Part shown: one piece after another, positions 1-12,057 of the stretch | How the letters are laid out: the number at the start of each line of letters is the position of its first letter | How positions within the stretch are numbered: position 1 is the stretch's first letter | Origin: Fragum whitleyi | Taxonomy: Eukaryota; Mollusca; Bivalvia; Cardiida; Cardiidae | Reading direction: 5' to 3' | DNA length: 64,000 nt | Assembly (NCBI GenBank): GCA_948146395.1 | Contig: OX411549.1 | Location: 37,222,693-37,286,692, forward strand | Program-made: the position numbers and the translations under genes | Notes under the pieces: generated by a model | Seen by the model: only the letters and a program-made list of their open reading frames with translations | Databases searched by the model: none | What the model was told of the DNA's origin: nothing

Positions 1-479
1 TTGGGAAAATGGCGTATTTTGCATATTATAAATGCTTTTGGTAGTATCGAGAAAACCTCGGTTGTCAGACAAACGTGTGTTTGTGGACATGCGTGATACT
101 TAAATTTGAGTTGACAATTCAAAGATCAATCGATACATGTATTTTTAATTGAAATGAGTCCGATGTCGCGGATAAAATCCCCGTAAACGTTGAAAAATGA
201 CGTTTTACAGCATGCTGCTAGGTATTGCTGTATCTTGTTGTGAATGTGATGTACCGGAAAAAAGAAACCTGTAAAAAGACCGCGAAATATCTATCCAATA
301 TTTGTATCGCTTCAAGGCAATTTTTATTAGTTTCTCAGCATATACTCTATGGATATTGACGAGATAAAGTGCAAAGTACGCGCAAGGTAAGCACTCGATT
401 TTTCGGTGTGAACGCTTCCCAAAAGTCAAATGGGTTAACGTATGTCTCTGTCTTTGCGAAAAAAGGCCACTTATTGGTT

Positions 480-720
480 TAAAGCCGGTAGATATTTACC
501 GTGAGGCATGATATATCTATAGGAGATGGTCAAATATCTTCGATTACTATTTGTAGATTGGCTGGTCGATTTAAGTCGGGAGACAAGTAGCTAATGATGT
601 TGCTAACCCAGGTCGCTCTGCAACAATAGTAACAAAGCAAACCATTAAGCGATTTCGACAAACTGCAAGGTACATTGTCAGGCAGTAAGCTAAAATGACA
701 AGCTTATCTTTAGCACGTAT
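480..720 (+). pseudogene. Mariner-type transposase N-terminal relic (block i, copy 1)
   Basis: In conceptual translation with frame breaks, this segment gives the helix-turn-helix part of a mariner-family transposase: a RLAGRFKSG-like stretch, then a PGRSATIVTKQTIKRFRQ-like stretch, which is the usual position of the linker and second helix-turn-helix. This copy is cut after the TVRQ-like segment. No catalytic D,D(D/E) region is present. The same relic recurs at 10,140-10,510, 29,050-29,350 (minus), 38,110-38,570 and 40,660-40,795, always at the same place in the array unit, so it was part of the unit before amplification. It has stop codons and cannot be active. Confidence 0.6.
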
Positions 721-3655
721 TCATTGTATTCTTGACCTTGACTGATGACCTTGAACTTTGTACAAACAGAAATGTCCTTCCAAGGCAATCATCATGTGAA
801 ATGTGAAAGCCCTATCACTTACTTTTCAAAAGATTTGGCCAAAAATAATTTTTCACAAATTTGACCAACAAATGAACTTGACCTCGATTGACGACCTTGA
901 ACTGGTCTTGTCTGGAATCATTTGAAATGTGAAGGCCCTATCACTTATCATTTAAGAGTTATCACACAATGCCAAGGTTTTCGCACGACGACGACGACGA
1001 CACCAACAACAACGAAATCGACGATAACACCAATGCTTTAGCAATACGTCGGTTTTTCTCCGAAAACAACCGAGTAAAAAAATCATTAAAGAGGTATTCA
1101 AAAATTTGATCACGAATGATGAGACAGGTTAGTTTTAGTGTTAGTGTTAGTCTTTTTAAACCTAAACGAAAATGCTTTCATCAAATCTGAGCAACAGAAA
1201 AACTCAAACGCCCTACCCTTATAAAAAAAATCACAATAAAAAAAACCGGTTCGTGTGTCATATTCTTTGATAACAAAGGTCCGATCATGAAATCCGAAAG
1301 GCAAAACCGTCGCTCAGTAATATAGAAATAAGAAAATTTCAGAAACTATATAAACAGCACCTCCCAAAGACCGGTTTGAAGTTCCTCTTGCATGACCATG
1401 AGTCAGACAACGTGGCGCTCAACGTAAATGAGGCAGACATGGCCACTATACTCCCCTACCCTGCGATTTCACAGGACATGGTCCTCTGAGACTCTTTCTA
1501 GTTTCCTTAAAATAATTTGACAAACATTTGGAAAAATGAATTAAGATATAAATATGTGTCTGATCATTCACCGTATACCAATTCAAGAGTACGAGATATG
1601 TTTCCAAAATGGGAATGATCGGTTGAAACGACGTATAAGTGCAGAGGCGAATTACTTCGAGGGACAGGGAATGTAAAGTGATCTTCAGCATGATCGGAAC
1701 AGAAAGGCCTGGCTTATTTGCCGCTGTATATAACAAAATTGCCAGTTTCGCTGATGTCATCAAAGATGACGTGATTGATTAAAGTTTTCGTGGTCCACTT
1801 GTTTTCCTATGATTTAAGGTTAAATATGTCTGGTGGAAGCAACTAAAACTACTCTTGCTTTAACTGGAAAGCCTAAATGCTTTCTTTATATTTAATGTGT
1901 TTAATTTTGTCTTACTTGTTTAGCATTTTAGCATGTTTAATTCTGTCTTACTTGTTTAGCAAGGCTCGTGGGTGATCTTCACGAAAAAGCTTTCTCTGTG
2001 CCTATCTCGTCAAGCAAAGGAATTACACGATTAAGCAAATTTTAAAAAAAACAAACAAAAAAAACAGCAACAATAACACCCACTCTTCCCAATTAAAGTT
2101 TCAGTTGTACAAATATTCTGTTTTAGATTTATTGTTTCAGATCATAATTGGAGCATTTGAATCCAGTACTTAGACATGTTAACATATAATCAACATCTAA
2201 TCATTAATCCCTAACATTGGTATCGCGTAATCAGTGTAATGGCTTCATCGTTGGAACTGTCTTCGTGTGTGCCTGAAGTATCTTATTCAGTCGAAAAGAC
2301 ATTTGAAAAACTATGTCCATGTGCTTCAGTGCAGGAATTCGGTTTCCGATGAAAATCTATCTCAATACAGGTGGATCTTCTTCTTTTTCTTCTTAATTAA
2401 GTAAATTTGTATTTTTTTTAAAAATTTACTTCTAAAATGGAAATTGTAAACTTGCACTGTGGTATCATATTTATTTCATTTGTGTTTGCGATGTTATTTT
2501 TTTTCTTTTAGTCCGTAAAGTCATGGTTCTCCGATGTGGCTTTTAAAAGTCCTCTTCTGGCCAGCTTTTTTACAGACTCACTGTTGTCAACTTAAAGCTT
2601 GACTTAATATGACATTCATCTAAGGTGCCTCTTGCTTCCCATAGCCAACCTTATTGGTACGTTTGCATGCCAGGTTATTTTTTACCAAAATGGGGTTTGG
2701 GGGTTAGCCAAGTAATTTGATTTGGGCAGCCAATTGTGACATTGACAAAAGGCAAATTTGGTATTGTTGAGTTGTTACTGTTGTTGTTATTGTATTTCTT
2801 GGTGTTATATTTTTTAAATATCAATATTCTAAAGTTATTTTCTTAGTTTTTTTACTCCGCAATACTATTATTTGATTCAGTCACAAGTAAGGTCATTTTG
2901 CTGAGCAAGAGAGTTCCGATATCGATATATTTGATGTTGGCCAAAAAGATTATTATGGTGTAGCATATATGGCTTTCCATGATAAATACGTGTATGCACG
3001 TGCTTCTGCACTAAAATGAGCTCTCTTCACCTGGCAGTTTTCAGTTCCAATGTTTGCTGCTTTTCGCAAAACGTTTGTTTGCTCAGAGGAAAAGGTATTT
3101 GAAGATGGCCTCTAACGGGTACCTGTCAGATTTAACTGTAATGTTACACTTTTTTGACTAAGTTTTATCAAGTTTGGATAAATGTGAGAGTGAAAAATGT
3201 TAACTGTGAACGGAAGGAAAATGGACGGAGGGCACAAAAGCGAACAGATGACAGACAGTGAGTGACCACAATAATCGACCGAAAGCACTGTCCTGACGTG
3301 CAATAAAAACCAGTGTATGTGCTTGTCCGTTACGCAAGCAAGCGGTTTCAAGACTTGGAAATGGATTGTGCTCACGATATTTCGCCCTTAGTGCTAATTT
3401 CAAAAAGAGAGGACTTAAGGCAAAAAGATAAAACCAGGCAAAACGGCAAATCAATTACAACTATAATTATACTGTGAACGGGGGGGGGGGAGACGGACGG
3501 AGGGCACAAAAGCGGAAAATTGACAGACAGTGAGTGACCACAATGGCCGACGAAAGCACTGATCGAACGACGTTTCGCCCTAAGTGTTAATTCCAAAAAA
3601 GAGAGGACTTAAGGGGAAAAAAATAAAACTAGGCATTACGGCAAATCAAATTATT

Positions 3656-3658
3656 ATG

Positions 3659-3689
<31 letters not shown>

Positions 3690-3720
3690 AAATAATAATA
3701 AAAATATGATGATAAAAATA
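3656..3720. repeat. (AAT)n microsatellite at end of block m
   Basis: An imperfect AAT/ATA tract. Similar tracts sit at the same point of the unit at 20,793-20,880 and 45,500-45,550, so the tract is part of the repeat unit rather than an independent expansion. Confidence 0.9.
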
Positions 3721-5474
3721 ATACCAAAGATTTATCGACATGCTGACTCTATGCTAGGTCAGAGTGGGCGTACTTTAGAAGGAGTTTCATATAGTTGTAT
3801 TTATGAAAACCAGAGTGTTGTAAAAAAGAAATACGTTTGTCTGGTTCTATATTCCTAATGTAATCGCCGTTTCGGACAGTTACCGCAAAGGCAGTTTACA
3901 AATCATTTCACTAGTCATCGGCTATATTTTGGTCCATGTTGTTTCGAATTTCATATATGAAACGATCCTTTTGCCTTTTAATACAGAATATTCGTACAGC
4001 ACAAACACTTCGTCCATTATTTTAGTATTTCAAAGTTTGTAAAGAAGGTATAATATCTTGGGTGAGTATAATTTTCAGCTTGATAAAACTCTTACATAAT
4101 GAATTATACACATTATGAATTATACCCAAGCGAAATCTGAAATACGTTTTTAAGATCGCGATTTTTCGAGATTTCTTCAGATGCATGTTTAAGAGAACAA
4201 TTTTCTGACCGAAGTTATCCGGATGCCCCATACTTTATGCAAATGGCGTAATGTTGACGTCAATTTCATTAAGCTTGGGGCATTTGGATTACCACGTTCT
4301 TTAAATTGTGGAGCATTGTGGAACAACTCGCACAAATTTCTCAATTTGGTTTCTACAGAATTGCCCGAGGGAATCCGAAAAAGTGTAATGGCGCCTCCCA
4401 TTGTACAGTGTAAAAATTCTTTTCTTGTGGTGAACGACTGGTCTGGTAGACAGACAGAAGGGCATACACTGTACAAACGGATAGACAACAGACAAAGAAT
4501 GACCATAGGTGTTGCTTTGACCAAGGTGTTCGAGTGCGCTAAACTTCAGTGTTTGGACTCATCCGTTTCGCGAGCGCGAGCAAACGAATCACCACTTGAA
4601 AATGGACAGCACTGAAGATTTTTGCCTTTGGTGTCTATTTCAATAAGAAACAACTAAAGGCGAACATAAAATACTCGGCACTAAAGGCGAATCAAAGGAT
4701 GAAATATTGATTTATGGCAATTTCTTGAAGGATAGTACAGTTGGAATAAAATGATATTGCATGCAACATACGAAATGCTGTTATGCCTTTGTACACAATG
4801 ACGGGTCTTTCGGCGTCTTTTGCTATCTCTTTTTGAAGACGAGGGTCTTTTTCTATAACTAGCAATGCAAGTCTTACCCGACTTTGTTTTCGCTCAACAG
4901 TGAGCAAATTGAGCACCCAGTGCGCGCAGATCATATGAAGGCCAAGTCTGTTACCCAAGGTCTCATCACTCACGATTTTCGCCCTAAGTGTTTATTATCA
5001 TAAGAAGGGATTTAAGGGGAACAAATAAGCACTTAAGGCGAATCAAAATATCAAACATAGTTTAATCGCAAACATTTTCGTATGACTCTTGTTTGATAAA
5101 ACAAAAGAAAAAGTAACCTTCGTCGAATTAGCAGAAAAAACCAATAATAAGAGCATTTTTCAGAACTACCCTTCGGTGATATCGCATTCAACATGCGAAT
5201 TGATATTTTGCACCTGCGCACAAAGACAGGTTTTGCGTCCTCTGTTACTATCCCTTCCATACGAGGCGGATCACATTTATAATAATTACGATGCAAGTCT
5301 AAACCGACTTTTTTTCTATTCGCCTGTGAGCATAAAGGTCAACAAGCACAGAGATCGTACATAATGCATATTGTTCACCTATGATCTTCAAAACACTCGA
5401 CGAATGAATACTACTTTATTATCTTTCAAAGTATAACGTGCGTTTTCCCAATTTATGTTTTCAAAGTAGCAACG

Positions 5475-5751
5475 GCCGCCGTTATAGCACAGTTGGTAGC
5501 GCGTCGGACCGTCAATCTTGAGGTCCCGGGTTCGATCCCCGACGGCGGCACTCATTCTTTCTGACTATTTGTCTCACATCAAATGGGTTGATAATCGAAG
5601 ACCTGTGTGAGATAGCAGTTGGATGCTAGGAAAGGATGTAGTGGTTGTACTGGTGAGAAAAATACCAGGAAACCATTGTTAGGTGCTCAAGCCGCCGCGA
5701 TATAACTGAAAAATGTTGAAAGCGGCGTTAAAACTCCATTCAATCAATCAC
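5475..5751 (+). mobile_element. tRNA-derived SINE, copy 1
   Basis: Full-length SINE. The 76-nt tRNA-like head (5,475-5,550) has a 7-bp acceptor pairing (GCCGCCG with CGGCGGC), an A box TAGCACAGTTGG and a B box GGTTCGATCC; the anticodon loop reads GTC. A central domain follows, then a GCCGCCGCGATATAACTG/AGCGGCG hairpin domain and a CAATCAATCA tail. Flanks give an imperfect 12-bp target duplication (caaagtagcaac and cacagtagaaac). The uninterrupted target is visible at 36,095-36,115 and 47,505-47,525 in other array copies. It resembles the molluscan V-/Meta-type SINE superfamilies, but the family name is my inference. It is not a functional tRNA gene. Confidence 0.88.
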
Positions 5752-6215
5752 AGTAGAAACGATCTTTTCCACCTAAACAGAAACTGGTCCAACGACTCCC
5801 ACAGGCATTTAAATGTCCTTCCTAAATATGGATTAAAGCAATTTTGAACTGCGGGTTTATTGTAAGATTTGAGCACAGCATGGGTTCCTCAACGAACTTA
5901 AAAGAGCCCATTGTATCATTGCAAGCTTACATGTAAACCCCTTTATTAAACGATGTTTCTGAAGTTTGTAATTTTAGTTCGATACACAGTATTCTTTGTT
6001 AGGACAGTTTTTCTGTAAAACAATTCTAATAAAATTCGGAATTATAGAGAAAAACAGGTATGAAGTCTTATTTTTTTTTCAAGTGACAAACAATTCCAAA
6101 GCACTGTGAATTTGTTCGATTTTATTTCCGATCATTTCTGACTATAGTTCAAAAGATACAAAATTACGCAGTGACATGCCATTTTCTACATGGGAAATAA
6201 ATGCCGAAAGTCTAT

Positions 6216-6290
6216 TTCGCCTTAAGGTTTTATTTTTCAAAGAAAGGACTTAAGGCGAACAGAAGGAACTGGGCACTTAAGTCGAATGAA
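6216..6290. repeat. CTTAAG hairpin module (representative copy)
   Basis: A perfect 11-bp stem, TTCGCCTTAAG (6,216-6,226) with CTTAAGGCGAA (6,249-6,259), is followed by a third arm CACTTAAGTCGAAT. Degenerate copies recur near 3,395, 3,580, 4,630, 4,980, 9,770, 20,540, 20,735, 29,660, 30,960, 32,735, 33,075, 35,115, 35,475, 36,590, 37,925, 39,020, 45,250, 45,440, 46,680, 47,040 and 47,730, in both orientations according to the array copy. Most copies keep the series: arm 1, loop, arm 2, then AAGGCGAATCAAA. I know of no function for it. Confidence 0.75.
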
Positions 6291-8299
6291 GTATTAAATC
6301 ATAAATGAACGGCGGCCGTTGGCGGTCGGCCGATACCTCACGATATTCGTTCAGTCAGACAAAAGGTATCCACGTCAATTAAAAGCCGACGTCTTTGTAC
6401 AACTGTTTGATATATCAGAGGGGTTTAGTTATTTGCGGATCAAAATCTTTAAGCATACAATATTTGTTAGCCATGCGATTAAAGTCCAAATTACCCCGAT
6501 TTTTTACAATAAAAACAGCATAAACAGGTAGTTTAACAGGTCAAATTTGCACACAAATAATGTAATAAACGTGAACCCGCAAAAGTTGAATTGGCATTTA
6601 GTCTACCATACGACGTCAAAAACCGCAACAAGAAAGCTTGTTTCAATTACTACTTATTAACTACTCTACTGTTATCAGATTGGATTACCATATGCCCTTA
6701 ATTACTGCTTCGAAACAAATTTAATTCTTTTGAGTTGTACTGTTCAGATTAAGCACCTGTCATACAAACATTAAATTGCTACAAAAATAGGCAACACATG
6801 CCTATTTCACACCCATTTGAAGACTGTGTTCTTCCTTAAACCGACAAAACCTTAAAAATTACATGTTTTATATTTTGAACGTTTTAATGGTTTGGTATCA
6901 GATGATTCTGTCACAAAAAACCAAGCGTTCTGATTGGTATGATTTTCTTTTTTCATAGCTCACTTTCTAAACGTTATTGATGGAGCTACTTTTCCTGTCA
7001 AACACACTTCTATAGTACACGCCTTATAGCTTTTAACCAGAATTTACACAATAAAGTAGCTACAGTAAAATGAGTAAACAGGTATGAGAATTTAAGTAAA
7101 TAAATGTATCGAAACATTTTGAAGAGAATCATAGATATGTAATTTTTATTATTATAATCAAATTCAAGCAAGAAAGACGTTATTAGTCATGCTTGCATTG
7201 ACTGATCAACTTCAAATCGCATTATTGATACATTAAGAAATGCACGCAAAATCATCTGCAAAAGAAAGAGAAAAGCATAAAAAGAGATCAAACTATTTTC
7301 TGCTGATGTTCATTATTTTACATTTGTAATCATGGGAGCGAAAAGATACACATAATTATCTACCAACTCAAGACTTCGACAAAATTTGGTGTCTATCAGA
7401 TCTTAAGTGAGTGTTTTCAGGTAATAATTATACGTAGTAAAATATATAATAGTTGCCTTTTTAATGCACAATCTATAGCTAAAGCTTGTAAGATATAAGT
7501 ACGTTTAGAAATATTATGAATATGGACTGAGAACCAGGTTTCCTCCGAATTCCTATTCAACGTATATGGCGACGTAAATGATATAACGTCATTTAAAAGG
7601 TCACTTTTCTGAACGTTTTATCTTACTTCAACGCCACATAAGACCAACCCTTCTTGTGGAGACCCCCTTTTTATTAGTGTAAAATGTTCGTTGTCTAATA
7701 TGAATTTAATTGAAACAATAAAGATTTTAGATAAAAGTTCGATTTGTTTGTCTATAGACGATCAAACCTTGTCTAATGGCGTATTTTCCATATTATATAT
7801 ATTTTTGGTAGTATCGAGAAAACCTCGGTTGTCAAGAAACATAAATTCGAGTTGCCAATATCAATCAATTCATGTTTGTTTTTTATTGAAATGAGTTCGA
7901 AGTCGCGGATTGAATCGTCGTAAACATTGAAAAAAATGACATTTAACGATATGCCGCTAGGTAGTGCTGTACCTTGTGAAAGTGATGTACCGGAAAAATG
8001 AAACCTGTAAAAAGACTGCGAAATATATAGTTTTTGTATCGCTTCAAGGCAATTTGGAATAGTTTCTCAGCATATACTCTATGGATATTGACGAGATAAA
8101 GTGCTACGTACGCGAAACGTAAGCGGATGATTTTTTTGAGTGGACGCTTCCTAAAAGTCACGTGAGTTACCGAATGTCTGTGTCGTTGCAATGTCAAAAA
8201 ACAACATTTTTTCAAATTCAAGAACACATAACCTAGGACTTTCTTGTCCTACCATGATCGATTCATCAGACACCTTACAGTCACCAACATACTGTAATT

Positions 8300-9626
8300 A
8301 ACAAGAGTTTCGCAGAGCGGCGCATATACACCCGATAGGGCTTACCAGTAACCTTTGCTGGTCAGTAACGTGAGCTGGAATGATGGCTAAAATATTGCAA
8401 ACAGACAGACAGACAACTGGTGCCATAACATAGTATGACCTTTTGAGTGTAAATTGAAAATGCTTTTATGCACAACTATATGCCAAACAGTTATTTTGCA
8501 AGTTTCAGTTCATTCCAATTCAAACTGTGACGAGTTGCTCACAAAAGAAATATAGTGAATTTCAATCAATTCAAAGGCAGATAATACAAGAAAGACCCAA
8601 GCTTTTGTAATTTCTGAAGTCTTATGCTTAACCAAATATCAGGGTTACATTAAGGTCAGATTCATTTCATTCCAATTAAATTTGAAGGAGTTGTGCACAC
8701 ACACGCACAACAAAATCTGTAAATTTAAACTATTTTGTGAAGTAAAGGGCAGATAAATTAGGAACTATTTTAAATATGAAAATATATTTAGTTCTAAGCA
8801 CAAAAAGACAACCTACAGAGTCATTATGGCAAGTTTCCTTTCATTCCCATCCAAAATGTAGGAAAAAATGAGCTGACAAGAAATTTTGTTTTCCATCAAC
8901 TGAAGGGCAGCTAATCCAAGATAACTCTAGTATGACTGGAGCATTTTGAATTGAAAAGTCTTATGCAAAACTAGACATCATAGTGAGTAATTGTGTCTAG
9001 TTTCAGCTCATTTCAATCGATAGTTAAAGAGGAGTTGCACACAAAATACAATGATTTTCATTTAATTCAAGGGCTGATAATTCAAGATTTCTCCTGGTTG
9101 ACTGGAGCGATTTGAATTTCAAAGGTCTTATGCACAACTAGACATCATAGGGAGTAATTTTGTCTAGTTTCAGCTCATTTCCATTGATAGTTTAGTAGGA
9201 ATTGCGCACACAAAAAATAGTGATTTGCGTTAAATTCAAGGGCAGATAATTCAAGAATTCTCAGGAATAAATGGAACGATTTGAATTTTAAAGGTCTTAT
9301 GCACAACTAGACATCATAGAGAGTAATTGTGTGTAGTTTCAGCTCATTCCCATTGATAGTTAGGAGGAGTTGCGCACACAAAAAACAGTGATTTGGGTTA
9401 TATTCAAGGGCAGATAATTCAAGATTTCTCAAGAATGAAGGAGCGATTTGAATTTCAAAGGTCTTATGCTCAACTAGACATCATAGGGAGTAATTGAACC
9501 AAGTTTCAGCTCATTTCCATTGATTGTTTAGGAGGAGTTGCGCACACAAAAAATTGCTAACTGTCAGACAGACAGACGGACGGACGACTGAGGCCATAAC
9601 ATTATACGACCCTCCGGGCGTGTAAT
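8300..9626 (+). mobile_element. AACAAGAG-type non-autonomous element with 166-bp tandem core
   Basis: The left end is AACAAGAG at 8,300. The core is about seven imperfect units of 165-170 bp; the clearest boundaries fall at the recurring word agacatcatag near 8,975, 9,140, 9,310 and 9,476. A CAGACGGACGGACG tract follows at 9,570-9,592, and the element ends with CGACCCTCCGGGCG, a small hairpin. The array copy at 37,690-37,710 lacks it and gives the empty site; no target duplication longer than 1-2 bp is apparent. It has no coding capacity. The structure (short terminal hairpin, no target duplication, tandem core) recalls non-autonomous rolling-circle elements, but I see no confirmed Helitron termini. 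Confidence 0.7.
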
Positions 9627-10139
9627 AATAACAAATAACATAATATCAATCATAATGATAAGTATAACAATAACAATAATAATGAGAATAATAAAAATCA
9701 TATTTATGTAGAAAAGTCGCAAGAAGTAATTGTAATAAAATATTGTTTGGTTATTTGATTCGCCTAAAAGTGTTATATGTTCGCTCTAAGTCCTTTCTTA
9801 TTGAAATATACACTGAAGGCGAAAATCGCCTGTGATGTCCATTTTCATTTAGTGACCCGTGCGCTCGCCAAACGAATGGCTTTGAGTGCACCTGAGCAAA
9901 ATGGTTTAAGCAAGCCGTTGTGGTCATTCACTGTCTATCATCTGTCCGTCTCTACATTGTTTTTCCGTCTGTCTGTCCACAAGTCCAGTCGTTCACCTTT
10001 TAAAGTAAGCACACAGCACCCAAAAACGGTATCAATTAGTCATTATCTTATGAGGATGGCACTGTGTACATTGGTTATACAATTATTGTTGAAAAGAGCT
10101 CTGAAAACGAATTGCATTTAGTGCATTTATAGCGAAAGA

Positions 10140-10510
10140 AGGCCACTACTGGGTTTAAAGCCGGAAGATATTCACTGTGAGGCATGTGATATCTATAGAG
10201 TTGATTAAATGTCATATATTACTTTTTGTAGATTGGCTGGAGACAAACACCTAAAGGATGCTGCAAACCCAGGTCGCTCTTCAACAATAGTAACAAAGCA
10301 AACCATTAAGCGATTTCGACTAACATTTGAAAAAGATGCAAGGTACATTGTCAGGCAGTGAGCTCAAATAACAGGCTTATCTTTAGCACGTATTCATTGT
10401 ATTCTAAAGAAATATCTTAAGCTTGTCCAGATCAATGCCTGATGGAGACCCCGTTTTCTAATTGTTGACCAAAAGAATCCATGGACAGACAAGGTTAAAT
10501 CCTTTTTGAA
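10140..10510 (+). pseudogene. Mariner-type transposase N-terminal relic (block i, copy 2)
   Basis: The best-preserved copy of the relic. Conceptual translation with a few stops gives ICRLAG, then QVALQQ/PGRSSTIVTKQTIKRF, then DARYIVRQ, LSLARIHCILKKYLKL and RPRFLIVDQKN. This matches the layout of mariner transposases: first helix-turn-helix, linker, second helix-turn-helix with the I-H-x-I-L segment, then the W-x-P-x-x-L region before the catalytic domain. The reading ends at the AACAAGAG border at 10,516, so the catalytic domain is absent. It is non-functional. Confidence 0.65.
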
Positions 10511-10515
10511 GAAAT

Positions 10516-11400
10516 AACAAGAGCACCGCCAACGAGTGCCTACGCTCGGCTGTTATGTGCTGAATGGTGGATAAAGGAGTATAAAAAGGGTCAGTATTTG
10601 TACAAAATGCTTCTAGGGACCTATTTCAACAGCTAGTGTCTTTACCAATCAAACGTTAAAGCTTATTGTCAAGTTTTTTATGTTATAAATGAGTGACTTC
10701 TACCTAATGACCTTTACCTCGAACGATGACCATGACATTGTTTTGCCTGTGATGATCTTGTAACAAGCAAATCACATTTGAACTCTCAAGTTCCTAGGAT
10801 ATACCAATTCAATGTTACTGCTTATATTAGTTTTAACAGCAAAAATGACCTTCACCAATGACCATGACTGATGACCTTGAAATTAGTACCAAATAAAAGG
10901 CCTTGTCACAGGCAATCATCATGTGAAATATTAATGCCCTATCATTTACCATTTAAAAGTTGTGGCCAATGGAGATTGACCTTGAAAAATGACCTTGACC
11001 TTGACTGATGACCTTGAACTAAAAAAGGAAAGCTTATTCATTGGCAATCATCTTGAGAAATGAAGGCCGTATCACTTACCATTCAAAAGTTATGTCCAAT
11101 GTTAAAGTTTTATTTTTTTCACATATACGTCTTTGAAAAAATACCTTGACCTTGACTGATGATCTTGAAATTGGTTCCAACAGAAATGCCTTATCACAGG
11201 CAACCATTTCGTGAAATATGCAGGACCTATCACTTACCGTTCAAAAGTTATGGCCAATGTTAAAATCGTTTGGGTTTTTTTTCACAAATTTGACCTTGAC
11301 AAATGACCTTGACCTTTACTGACGACCTTAACCCATTGTCAACAGAATGCCTTGTCCCACATAATCATTATGTGATATATGAAGGCCCTGCCACTAATCA
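10516..11400 (+). repeat. Block j: AACAAGAG border plus TGACCTTGA-rich degenerate repeats
   Basis: Starts AACAAGAGCACCGCC at 10,516 and continues with degenerate units of about 110-130 bp built around TGACCTTGA and TTCAAAAGTTATGGCCAATG. It reappears inverted at 23,600-28,430 (with insertions) and direct at 720-960, 38,550-38,930 and 40,795-41,030. TCAAGGTCA, its reverse complement, is a textbook binding sequence for monomeric nuclear receptors of the ERR/NR5A type; binding in this organism is only a possibility. No coding sequence. Confidence 0.8.
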
Positions 11401-12057
11401 CTTAAGAGTTATCACAAAACGTCAAAGTTTTCGCACAACGACGACAACAACAACGACATCGACGACAACACCAATGTTTTAGCAATACCTTGGGTTTTTG
11501 TCCGAAATGAGCCGAGTTAAAAATAGCAAAGAGGTATTTAATGATTTGATCATAGATGATGAAACATGTGTGTATCTTTTTGAACCTAAACGAAAATGCT
11601 ATTATCAAATCTGAGCAACAAAAAACCCAAAAAGCCCTTCCCCTATAAAAAAAAAGATATGCACAATGAAAAAGGGTTCGTGTGTCATATTCTTTGATAA
11701 CAAAGGTCCAATCATGGAAATCCGAAAGGCAAAACGTCACTCAAAAGTAATATAGAATGAATTAATGAATGGTGTTTTAAGGCCAGTCGACAACCAGGGT
11801 CATGTTGGGCGCAAAACTCTAAAAAATAACTTATTTTAAAAGGCGACGTATACCTTCAAAACTAAGATAATTATAACACTTTAAAACAAAACGCTGCAAA
11901 TCGTGTGATAAAAATATGTAAACAGTAGAAATGTAAGAAAGAAGTATTACTTTCAAAACTTAAAAGAAAATTGTCCTCAAAAGAACACTAAATATTAATG
12001 TAAAATTCAAAGACACATTTTTAAATCTAAGGAAAATTTGGATTCTAAAGAAAAAAA

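Larger units (their letters stand above)
1..4060 (+). repeat. Higher-order array, copy 1 (partial, blocks f, i-n)
   Basis: This stretch is the first copy of the complex unit. Positions 1-480 match 7,780-8,200 (shared string cctcggttgtca and the tract ending in the minus-strand words for the small ORF there). The mariner relic follows at 480-720, a short TGACCTTGA block at 720-960, block k at 960-2,030 (matches 18,590-19,330 and, inverted, 22,200-23,600), block l to 3,110, block m to 3,720 and block n to 4,060. Blocks g and h are missing between f and i. No gene is visible here apart from the mariner relic. The window begins inside block f, so the array extends to the left. Confidence 0.8.

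Noticed and set aside
4223..4615. 130-codon plus-strand ORF
   Set aside because: Lies in block a; counterparts in other copies are interrupted and no motif is recognisable.
5475..5550. tRNA gene candidate with paired acceptor stem and both promoter boxes
   Set aside because: It is the head of a SINE: the sequence continues into a shared central domain and CAAT tail, with target duplications. The anticodon stem has mismatches. The same applies to 42,748-42,823.
8975..9540. CRISPR-like regular repeats
   Set aside because: Units are adjacent imperfect 166-bp tandem repeats without spacers, in eukaryotic DNA.
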